A stretch of 37,907 bases of DNA, from positions 1 through 37,907 of the forward strand of contig WHTS01000053.1 of assembly GCA_009377585.1 (NCBI GenBank), written 5' to 3'. Position numbers and translations under genes: made by a program. Below are positions 31,269-37,907 of the stretch, in pieces. The DNA comes from Betaproteobacteria bacterium. Lineage in GTDB: Bacteria; Pseudomonadota; Gammaproteobacteria; Burkholderiales; WYBJ01. The notes under the pieces are model-generated. The model ran no database searches and was not told the origin of the DNA. It worked only from the letters and a program-made list of their open reading frames with translations. How positions within the stretch are numbered: position 1 is the first letter of the stretch; every line of letters begins with the position of its first letter.

Positions 31269-33101
31269 ATGCGACTTGCGTCGCGTTTGAGCGCTGGGGA
31301 GGATCCTGCCGCGGCTCGAAACCCGAGAGCCCGGCTGCTGGCCGCATGCATCGCGGCCGGTACGCTCGCCCTGTCCGGTTGCGTGGGCCTGCATCGAACC
31401 GTCGAACCGACGGAAGGCCACGTGAAGATCGCGCCGGCGCCGCCGGGCGAGATCCTGCCGCCGGTTCGTTCCAGCACGTTCGCCGTGCCGGTGCCCAAGC
31501 CGACGCTCAAACCGCCGACCTACAGCGTCGTCGTCAACGACGTTCCGGTGAAGGAGCTGCTGGTCGCGCTCGCACGCGACACGCGCCAGAACATCGATAT
31601 CCATCCCGGGCTCACCGGGCTGGTCAGCCTCAATGCGATCAACGAGACCCTGCCCGCGATCCTGGAGCGCATCAGCAAGCAGGTGAACATGCGCGTGCGC
31701 TACGAGGGCAACACGATCCTGGTGCAGCCGGACACGCCCTATCTCAAGACGTATCGGGTCAACTACGTCAACATGGAGCGCGACAGCGAATCGCGCATCG
31801 GCGTCTCGGGCTCGATCACGGGGGGGCCGAGCACGAGCGGCGGCGGACAGGGCGGCGCTCAAGGCACGAACCAATCGCAGACCACGGTGAACACCAAGTC
31901 GCAGAATCACTTCTGGACCGTGCTGCGTGAGAACATCCGCAACATCCTGGCTTCGACCCAGGCGCTCGCGCAATCGGCGGAAGATAAGGCGGCTCGCAGC
32001 GAGGCGCTGCGGGCGGCGCGCGACGAGCGTATCGCCCAGGCCGAAGCGGTTGCGCGGGCGGGCGCCGCGGCCCCGTCGATGCTGGACAAGGTGATCGAAA
32101 ACACCCCACCGCGCGACATCCCTGGCGATGTCAATCAAAGCATCGTGGTCAACCCGATCGCTGGAACCGTCAGCGTGCTCGCCACCGAACGCCAGCACGA
32201 TCTCATTCGCCAGCACATCGACAGCGTGCTCAATGCGGTGCACCGCCAGGTGCTGATCGAAGCGACCATCGTGGAAGTGCGCCTGTCGGATGCCTACCAG
32301 GCGGGCATCGACTGGAGCCGGCTGCCCATAACCGGCGGCCTGAGCCTGACGCAAAGCCTGCTGTCGGGCTTCGGCACCGGGCTCACGCAAGGCGGCGACA
32401 ACCAGTTCCGGGTCGGCTACGTCAACCCGGATTCGGGCATCGGCAACATATCGGCCACCGTGCGCCTGCTGGAGGAATTCGGCAACACGCGCGTGCTGTC
32501 GAGCCCGAAGCTGATGGCGATGAACAACCAGACGGCATTGCTCAAGGTGGTCGACAACGTCGTCTATTTCGAAATCAGCTCGTCCGTCAACCAAGTGGCC
32601 GACGCCGGGACGGTCACCGCCGTAACCACGACGGCAAAAACAGTGTCTGTGGGTGTGGTCATGGGCGTGACGCCGCAGATCAACGAGAACGGACGGGTCA
32701 CACTGACCGTGCGGCCCTCGGTGTCCCGGGTGCTGCGCTTCGTGCCCGATCCCAATCCGGTGCTCGAGGTTCAGAACCTGGTGCCGGAAGTGCAGATCCG
32801 CGAGATGGAATCCGTGCTCCAGGTCGGCACCGGCCAGACCGTCGTGCTCGGCGGGCTCATGGAAGACGACATCCGGCATAATCGCGAGCAGATCCCGGGG
32901 GCCGATTACCTCGGCGGCGTGGGCGAGCTGTTTCGGTTTCGCGACAACCGCAACATCAAGCGCGAGCTGGTGATCTTCCTCAAGCCCACGATCGTTACCA
33001 ATCCGTCGCTGCAATCCGACGAATTGCAGTTCTACCAGCGCTTCCTGCCGCAGATGATGCGGGCTCCCGCCGGAACGCCTGCCGCACCCGCAACGCCATG
33101 A
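31269..33101 (+). CDS. mshL: Secretin, MshL family
   Basis: Secretins form the outer-membrane pore for pili or type II secretion. The 610-residue lipoprotein has lipobox LSGC with C38, an N-terminal secretin/TonB short domain (SVVVNDVPVKELLVALARD, INETLPAILERISKQ), a Gly/Ser/Gln-rich loop (about 185-205), an N1-like domain ending VLATERQHDLIRQHIDSV, and the pore domain from about 325 (QVLIEATIVEVRLSDAYQAG, NTRVLSSPKLMAMNNQTALL, GVTPQINENGRVTLTVRPSV, GQTVVLGGLMEDD). The wording around YVNMERDSES and the SVSRV segment fits the MshL type. AAAGGGGTGA is the ribosome site. The stop overlaps the next start as ATGA. Confidence 0.94.
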   Translation: MRLASRLSAGEDPAAARNPRARLLAACIAAGTLALSGCVGLHRTVEPTEGHVKIAPAPPGEILPPVRSSTFAVPVPKPTLKPPTYSVVVNDVPVKELLVALARDTRQNIDIHPGLTGLVSLNAINETLPAILERISKQVNMRVRYEGNTILVQPDTPYLKTYRVNYVNMERDSESRIGVSGSITGGPSTSGGGQGGAQGTNQSQTTVNTKSQNHFWTVLRENIRNILASTQALAQSAEDKAARSEALRAARDERIAQAEAVARAGAAAPSMLDKVIENTPPRDIPGDVNQSIVVNPIAGTVSVLATERQHDLIRQHIDSVLNAVHRQVLIEATIVEVRLSDAYQAGIDWSRLPITGGLSLTQSLLSGFGTGLTQGGDNQFRVGYVNPDSGIGNISATVRLLEEFGNTRVLSSPKLMAMNNQTALLKVVDNVVYFEISSSVNQVADAGTVTAVTTTAKTVSVGVVMGVTPQINENGRVTLTVRPSVSRVLRFVPDPNPVLEVQNLVPEVQIREMESVLQVGTGQTVVLGGLMEDDIRHNREQIPGADYLGGVGELFRFRDNRNIKRELVIFLKPTIVTNPSLQSDELQFYQRFLPQMMRAPAGTPAAPATP

Positions 33102-34600
33102 GCCTGTTGCTCAAAGCCCTGCAAAACGCCGCCAGGAATCGCGAGGCGGCGGGTGCGACGCATGGCGAAACGGGCGCGGACAGTGGCGATCGTCCGGCCG
33201 CTCCGGGCGAGCTGACCCTGGAGCCGGTGCAACCCGCGCCGCGCGCCTCGACGCGGGCGCAGCCGTTGAGCGACGAAGACGGCGGGGAGCGCCATGCGGC
33301 GCCCAGACCGCAACAGGCGCAAACGGTTTTCCGGGCCGGCGCTCGCCCGGCTCGAACGGCGCGGAGCGGGCCGGGCCTCCTCGACTGGCTCGGGCGCCGG
33401 CCGCTGGTCGCCTTCAGCACCGCCGCCGGTCTGTTTGCCATCGGTTACGGCGTCTACCTGTACCTGCAGATCACCAACCCGGGCCTGTTCGTCGCCCAGC
33501 CGAGCTCGCCGCCGCCTCCGTCCCCGGCGCCAAAGGTCGCCGCGGCGCCGAGACCGGCCGAGCCGCCCTTGCCGGCGACCGGGCCCATGGCGGTGCCGCC
33601 AGGGCCCGCCGCACCTGCGACGAGCCCTGCACCTGCGCCAAGCCCCGCACCACCGGCTGCATCGGCGCCACCCATTCCGCCCTCCGCGCGCGCGACTCCG
33701 GCCGCGCCGGGCATGCCTCCTTCCGGCACCGGTTCAGCGCCCGGGGCGGCCGCTGGTTCGCCGGCCCCATCCGCTGCTGGATCGGTCACGCCTGCCACTC
33801 CCCCTTCGCCGCCCCGCGCCGCGGCGAGCGAACGGATCGCGGCCGAGCGGGCACCTTCTGCGCCGAGCCAGGCATCCGTTCCGAGCAGCGCCGCAACCCC
33901 TCCCATGGCTTCGCGCGGCAGTGCGACGCGGCCCAAACCCGCGGCAAAGACTTCGGTCGCAACCACACGCGAACCGCCTGAAGGGGTTGCTCCCGCAGGC
34001 GGCGCCCAGGTGGTCGCGGTGGACGCGAACGTCCTGTCGGCGTACCAGGCGCTGGAGCAAGGCCGGCTGGACGAGGCGGAACAGTTGTACCGCCAGGCGA
34101 TGGCGTCCGATCCACGCAGCGTCGACGCCATGCTGGGGCTGGCAGCCACGCTCTCGCAGCAGAACCAGGGCGACGCGGCCAGTCGGCTCTACCTGCGGGT
34201 GCTGGAGCAGGAGCCGCGCAATGCCTACGCCCAGGCGGGATTGCTCAACATCGGTGGGCGAGCCGACCCGGTCGCGGCCGAGGCGCGCCTGAAGCAACTG
34301 ATCGCGCGCGAGCCTTCGGCATTCCTCTATTTCAGCCTCGGCAACCTGTACTCCGGGCAAGGCCAGTGGGCGGCGGCGCAGAGCGCCTACTTCCAGGCCC
34401 ACAACCTCGCCCCCGACAATCCCGACTACGCCTTCAATCTGGCTGTCGGGCTGGAACATCTGAGCCAGCCGAAGCTCGCGCTGGACTACTACCGCCGTGC
34501 CGTGGCCCTGGCACAATCTCGCGGCCACGCCCAGTTCGAGCTGGCGCCGGTGGAGAACCGCATTCGCGCCCTGGAAGCGACGCTGGCGCTTAATCCATAG
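33098..34600 (+). CDS. MshN-like TPR protein with one membrane helix
   Basis: The 500-residue protein begins MSLLLKALQNAARNREAA, a start shared by MshN and GspB-type assembly proteins. It has one membrane helix (LVAFSTAAGLFAIGYGVYLYL, about 103-123), a long disordered Pro/Ala/Ser linker (about 130-300) and TPR repeats at about 310-495 (AYQALEQGRLDEAEQLYRQA, LGLAATLSQQNQGDAASRLY, FYFSLGNLYSGQGQWAAAQS). It probably sits in the inner membrane with the TPR domain in the periplasm, bridging to the secretin. The ATGA overlap with mshL shows tight coupling. Confidence 0.85.
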   Translation: MSLLLKALQNAARNREAAGATHGETGADSGDRPAAPGELTLEPVQPAPRASTRAQPLSDEDGGERHAAPRPQQAQTVFRAGARPARTARSGPGLLDWLGRRPLVAFSTAAGLFAIGYGVYLYLQITNPGLFVAQPSSPPPPSPAPKVAAAPRPAEPPLPATGPMAVPPGPAAPATSPAPAPSPAPPAASAPPIPPSARATPAAPGMPPSGTGSAPGAAAGSPAPSAAGSVTPATPPSPPRAAASERIAAERAPSAPSQASVPSSAATPPMASRGSATRPKPAAKTSVATTREPPEGVAPAGGAQVVAVDANVLSAYQALEQGRLDEAEQLYRQAMASDPRSVDAMLGLAATLSQQNQGDAASRLYLRVLEQEPRNAYAQAGLLNIGGRADPVAAEARLKQLIAREPSAFLYFSLGNLYSGQGQWAAAQSAYFQAHNLAPDNPDYAFNLAVGLEHLSQPKLALDYYRRAVALAQSRGHAQFELAPVENRIRALEATLALNP

Positions 34601-34745
34601 AGCCGATTCGCCCGCTGCGCGGAGCCGTGCTATTTTCGCCGCATGAGGTCGGACGCCGAACCCCCGGCGATTCGCAACCCGGCTTGAGGCGCGGCATCCG
34701 CGCACAGTCCATCGCGTCATCCGTCTCTTAGGGAGCCCGTCGGCA

Positions 34746-36449
34746 TTGGCCGAGCAACGCAAGAAACTTCGCTTGGGCGAGCTGCTGGTCCAGCAGGGCC
34801 TGATCACGGACGATCAGCTGCGCATCGGGCTCACCGAGCAGAAGTCGAACAACACCCCGATCGGGCGCCAGCTCGTTCGCCTCGGCTTCGTCACCGAAGC
34901 GGCGATACGCGACGCGATGGCGCGCACGGTCGGCCAGGAGTCGATCGACTTGTCGCAGGTTGTGGCCGACGCCGAGGCCTTGCGCCTGGTGCCGCAGGAA
35001 TTCGCACGCCGCCATCGCGTGCTGCCGATCGCCTGGGATCCCGACGAGCGCGCATTGACCGTCGCCACCAGCGGCTTGTTCAACGTGGTTGCGCTCGATC
35101 AGCTGCGCGCCATGCTGGGGCAGGGGGTGCTGCTAAATACCCTGCTGGCCGCCGAGGCCCAGCTCGAGGACTGCATCGACCAGTTCTACGGCTTCGAGCT
35201 CTCGGTCGACGGCATCCTGCGCGAGATCGAGACCGGCGAGATCGACTACCAGAGCATGCAGGCGATCGGCGACGAGTACACCCAGCCGATGGTGCGGCTG
35301 GTGAACGCGCTGCTGGTCGACGCGGTCAAGCGCAGCGCCTCCGACATCCACCTCGAGCCCGAGTACGCGTTCCTGCGCATCCGCTTCCGCATCGACGGCG
35401 TGCTCGAGCAGGTGCGCAGCCTGCACAAGACCTACTGGCCGGGCATCGCGGTGCGCATCAAGGTGATGAGCGAGATGAACATCGCCGAGACGCGCGCGCC
35501 GCAGGACGGGCGCATTTCGCTCACGCTGAACGGGCGCCCGATCGACTTCCGCGTCTCCACCCAGCCCACCATCCACGGCGAGAACATCGTGCTGCGGGTG
35601 CTGGACCGGGAGAAGTCGATCATCAGCCTCGACAAGATGAATCTGGCGCCCGAATCGATGCCGAAGCTCAATCTCATGCTGGCGCGTCCCGAGGGCATCC
35701 TGATCGTTACCGGACCGACCGGAAGCGGCAAGACCACGACCCTGTACTCGCTGCTGGCCGAGATCAACGACGAGACGGTCAACATCATGACGTTGGAGGA
35801 TCCGGTCGAGTATCCGCTCAACCTCATGCGCCAGACGTCGGTGAACGATGCGATCAAGATGGACTTCGCCAACGGCATCCGTTCGATCATGCGCCAGGAT
35901 CCGGACATCATCCTGGTGGGCGAGGTGCGCGACCGCGAAACCGCGGAGATGGCGTTCCGCGCCGCGATGACCGGGCACCAGGTGTTCACCACGCTGCACA
36001 CCAACTCGGCGCTCGGCGCCTTTCCGCGCCTGCTCGACATCGGCATACAGCCCGACATCATGTCGGGCAACATCATCGGCGTGATCGCCCAGCGCCTGGT
36101 GCGGGTGCTGTGCTCGTTCTGCAAGGAGGCCTATTTGCCCTCCCCGGAAGAGCGCCGGCTGCTGGGATCGCGCGAGGTGGGCGAAGTGAGCCTGTACCGC
36201 CCGGTCGGCTGCAAGCAGTGCGCCGGCAAGGGCTTCAAGGGCCGCATGGCGATCATGGAAATTCTGCTCATGGACGGGGATCTCGATGAGCTGGTCGCAC
36301 GCCGCGCCACGACCCGGGAGTTGCGCACGCTCGCGCTCAGCAAGAGCTTCCGGCCGCTCGCGGACGAAGGCATTTCGCGCGTGCTGGACGGCAGCACGAC
36401 CATCGGCGAAGTGTCGCGCGCGGTCGATTTGACCGGGCGGTATACATGA
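34746..36449 (+). CDS. GspE/PulE-family assembly ATPase (MshE-like) with c-di-GMP-binding N-terminus
   Basis: The 567-residue ATPase powers pilus or pseudopilus assembly. The N-terminal domain carries the MshEN motif: residues 9-32 match RLG-x2-two hydrophobics-x2-G-two hydrophobics-x4-L-x3-L-x2-Q at every position, and a second, less perfect copy is at 38-61 (P38 and I39 replace the usual R/K and L). MshEN domains bind cyclic di-GMP. The ATPase core has Walker A GPTGSGKT (about 323-330), the Asp box TLEDPVEYPL, Walker B LVGEVRDRET, His box TTLHTNSA, and a CxxC..CxxC zinc site (CSFCKEAY and CKQCAGKG). The start is TTG with AGGGAG ten bases upstream. Gap to mshN-like gene: 145 bases with no obvious element. 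Confidence 0.93.
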   Translation: MAEQRKKLRLGELLVQQGLITDDQLRIGLTEQKSNNTPIGRQLVRLGFVTEAAIRDAMARTVGQESIDLSQVVADAEALRLVPQEFARRHRVLPIAWDPDERALTVATSGLFNVVALDQLRAMLGQGVLLNTLLAAEAQLEDCIDQFYGFELSVDGILREIETGEIDYQSMQAIGDEYTQPMVRLVNALLVDAVKRSASDIHLEPEYAFLRIRFRIDGVLEQVRSLHKTYWPGIAVRIKVMSEMNIAETRAPQDGRISLTLNGRPIDFRVSTQPTIHGENIVLRVLDREKSIISLDKMNLAPESMPKLNLMLARPEGILIVTGPTGSGKTTTLYSLLAEINDETVNIMTLEDPVEYPLNLMRQTSVNDAIKMDFANGIRSIMRQDPDIILVGEVRDRETAEMAFRAAMTGHQVFTTLHTNSALGAFPRLLDIGIQPDIMSGNIIGVIAQRLVRVLCSFCKEAYLPSPEERRLLGSREVGEVSLYRPVGCKQCAGKGFKGRMAIMEILLMDGDLDELVARRATTRELRTLALSKSFRPLADEGISRVLDGSTTIGEVSRAVDLTGRYT

Positions 36450-36480
36450 TCGCGCCGCGTCGTTCACCCTCACCCTCGAT

Positions 36481-36550
36481 CCCTCTCCCGGAGGGAGAGG
36501 GAAGACAAGCGCACTCCCCTCTCCCCCCGGGAGAGGGGCTGGGGGGTGAG
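36481..36550. repeat. Two REP-like CCCTCTCCC hairpins
   Basis: CCCTCTCCCGGAGGGAGAGGG (36481-36501, palindrome-like stem over CGG) and CTCCCCTCTCCCCCCGGGAG followed by AGGGGCTGGGGGGTGAG (36514-36550) lie side by side and run into the 78-bp element. Confidence 0.85.
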
Positions 36551-36551
36551 G

Positions 36552-36629
36552 CCGGGAATTCGCGGACCATGGTCCGCGCCGGCCGAACGGCATCGGCCTG
36601 CATGCCGATGCGCGCACTGCAAGTGAGGG
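36552..36629 (+). repeat. 78-bp interspersed element, copy 5 (gspE-gspF gap)
   Basis: This full copy has the palindrome CGCGGACCATGGTCCGCG and the GCATCGGC/GCCGATGC hairpin, flanked by GTGAGG on both sides. The 209-base gap between the two pilus genes is made up of this copy and the REP-like hairpins. Confidence 0.92.
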
Positions 36630-36658
36630 AAGGCAAGCTCTGGAGAGCCGCCTGACCC

Positions 36659-37864
36659 ATGGCCTCCTTCACCTACAAGGCGATCGACAAGCAGGGCCGG
36701 CCGGCACGCGGCTCGCTCGATGCGGCCAACGAGGTCGACCTCGAGCTGCGGCTGCGCCGCATGGGGCTCGACCTGATCACTTGCCGCATGCACGAGAAAA
36801 GCCACTCGCGCCGCGCCCGCGGCAGCGTGTCGCGCGTCGATCTCATCACCTTCTGCATCGACATCGAGCAGATCACCCGCTCGGGCATCCCGCTCATCGA
36901 CGGGCTGCGCGACCTGCGCGACGCCATGGAGAACCCGCGCTTTCGCGAGGTGCTCACGTCCGTGATCGAGGACATGGAAGGCGGCAAGGTACTCTCGCAA
37001 TGCCTGGCCGCGCACCCCGAGATCTTCAGCGTGGTGTTCGTGAGCCTGGTGCGCGCGGGCGAGCTCGCGGGCACGCTGCCGGAGGTCTTCGAAAGCCTGG
37101 CCGCGTCGCTGCGCTGGCAGGATGAGTTGAACTCGATGACCAAGCGCCTGATGATCTATCCGACCTTCGTACTGCTGGTCGTGAGCGCCGTGGTGATGTT
37201 CCTGCTGGTATGGCTGGTGCCGCAGATCACCCAGCTCATCAAAACGATGCGGGTGGAGGTCCCGATCCAAACGCGGATACTGACATTCGTCTCGGATACC
37301 GTGCGCGTATGGTGGCCGGTGCTCGTCGCCGTCCCGATACTGATCGCCGTTCCACTGGCGGTCTGGATCCGGCGCAGCGACAAGGCGCGCTACCTGTGGG
37401 ATTACGCCAAGCTGCGCATTCCCTTGACCGGCCCCATTCTGCAGAAGATCATCCTGTCGCGTTTCGCCAGCTTCTTCGCCATGATGTACCGCTCGGGGAT
37501 CACCGTGCTCGACGCGCTTCGCAACAGCGAGGAGATCGTGGGCAACCGGGTCATCGCGGACGGGCTGCGCCGGGCGACGCAGCAGATCACGGCTGGGGAC
37601 AGCCTGGCGGAAGCCTTCCAGAACACCGGCATCTTCCCCAACCTGGTGGTGCGCATGCTGCGCCTGGGCGAAGCGACCGGGGCGCTCGACACCGCGCTCA
37701 TGAACGTGAACTACTTCTACGACCGGGACGTGCGCGAGTCGGTCGACAAGGCGATGAAGGTCATCGAGCCGGCGCTTACGATGGTGCTCGGGCTGATCCT
37801 GGCCTTCATTCTGTGGGCGGTGCTCTCGCCCGTGTACGATATCCTCGGTAAATTGAACATATGA
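36659..37864 (+). CDS. GspF/PilC-family inner-membrane platform protein (MshG-like)
   Basis: The 401-residue protein anchors the assembly ATPase in the inner membrane. It begins MASFTYKAIDKQGRPARGSL, the typical GspF opening, has two related cytoplasmic helical domains (about 60-160: FCIDIEQITRSGIPLIDGL; about 265-365: FASFFAMMYRSGITVLDAL with the partner GEATGALDTALMNV) and three membrane helices near 165-187, 215-235 and 370-393. Downstream of it the ATG overlap of a further gene indicates that the operon continues. It follows the GspE-like gene after a repeat-filled gap. Confidence 0.94.
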   Translation: MASFTYKAIDKQGRPARGSLDAANEVDLELRLRRMGLDLITCRMHEKSHSRRARGSVSRVDLITFCIDIEQITRSGIPLIDGLRDLRDAMENPRFREVLTSVIEDMEGGKVLSQCLAAHPEIFSVVFVSLVRAGELAGTLPEVFESLAASLRWQDELNSMTKRLMIYPTFVLLVVSAVVMFLLVWLVPQITQLIKTMRVEVPIQTRILTFVSDTVRVWWPVLVAVPILIAVPLAVWIRRSDKARYLWDYAKLRIPLTGPILQKIILSRFASFFAMMYRSGITVLDALRNSEEIVGNRVIADGLRRATQQITAGDSLAEAFQNTGIFPNLVVRMLRLGEATGALDTALMNVNYFYDRDVRESVDKAMKVIEPALTMVLGLILAFILWAVLSPVYDILGKLNI

Positions 37865-37907
37865 CCTGTCCTGTCGTAGCGCCGATCGCCGACATGCGGC
37901 CCCGGGA
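37861..37907 (+). CDS. Start of a possible further operon gene, cut by the window edge
   Basis: An ATG overlaps the GspF-like stop as ATGA and opens MTCPVVAPIADMRPR to the last base. The ATGA junction is typical of the operon, but the fragment is too short to identify, and I cannot tell whether the frame stays open. Confidence 0.35.
   Translation, partial: MTCPVVAPIADMRPR

Noticed and set aside
27653-33014. Minus-strand open frames of about 650-750 codons opposite the regulator, ExeA-like and secretin genes
   Set aside because: They are antisense to genes with full domain structure and show His/Arg/Val-rich composition typical of GC-rich shadow frames.

Overview
The window is a GC-rich chromosomal segment, most likely from a betaproteobacterium. 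I base this on gene order. The minus strand carries mlaFEDCB - bolA/ibaG - murA - hisGD - (HAD) - hisCBHAFIE - hinT - tatABC, then a divergent Deg-type protease, then petABC - sspAB. This arrangement is typical of Betaproteobacteria. I cannot name a genus from the sequence alone.

Left part (1 to about 4.7 kb). The window opens inside an ornithine cyclodeaminase/mu-crystallin family gene. It is followed on the minus strand by accessory genes: a small lipoprotein, a carboxymuconolactone-decarboxylase-like protein that appears to have lost its middle, a 65-residue unknown protein, an MFS transporter translationally coupled to a YibF-like glutathione S-transferase, and a stand-alone SIR2-like protein (possible defence gene). 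The SIR2-like gene lies beside tRNA-Pro(UGG) and tRNA-Thr(UGU), which flank three copies of a 23-bp tandem repeat.

Middle part (4.7 to 25.8 kb), nearly all minus strand. petABC (cytochrome bc1) and sspAB (stringent starvation proteins) form one unit. A divergent membrane-anchored Deg/HtrA protease follows on the plus strand. TatABC and HinT come next, then a complete-looking histidine cluster, except that HisG is the short form (needing HisZ) and HisB lacks a phosphatase domain. A HAD phosphatase gene between hisD and hisC may supply the missing histidinol-phosphate phosphatase. MurA, a BolA-family protein and the Mla phospholipid transporter (MlaF, E, D, C, B) complete the strand.

Right part (25.8 kb to the end). 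An AurF-like diiron protein with one apparent metal-ligand substitution faces a plus-strand block: an ABC ATPase without a permease; a sigma-54 activator with a good -24/-12 promoter in front of it; an ExeA/MshM-like ATPase with a SPOR-like tail; an MshL-type secretin; an MshN-like TPR protein; a GspE/MshE ATPase with an MshEN cyclic-di-GMP motif; and GspF/MshG. This looks like the core of an MSHA-like type IV pilus or type II secretion-like machine under sigma-54 and probably c-di-GMP control.

The most unusual property of the window is its repeat biology. A 78-bp element with two hairpins occurs five times, nearly identical, always in gaps inside same-strand gene runs and usually next to a second, REP-like CCCTCTCCC hairpin family. 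The REP-like family has also entered a reading frame (the ExeA-like ATPase) and expanded there into five in-frame 39-bp units. HisH carries five in-frame 27-bp units, and non-coding 23-, 24- and 35-bp tandem repeats lie elsewhere. No CRISPR array, prophage, transposase or rRNA was seen.
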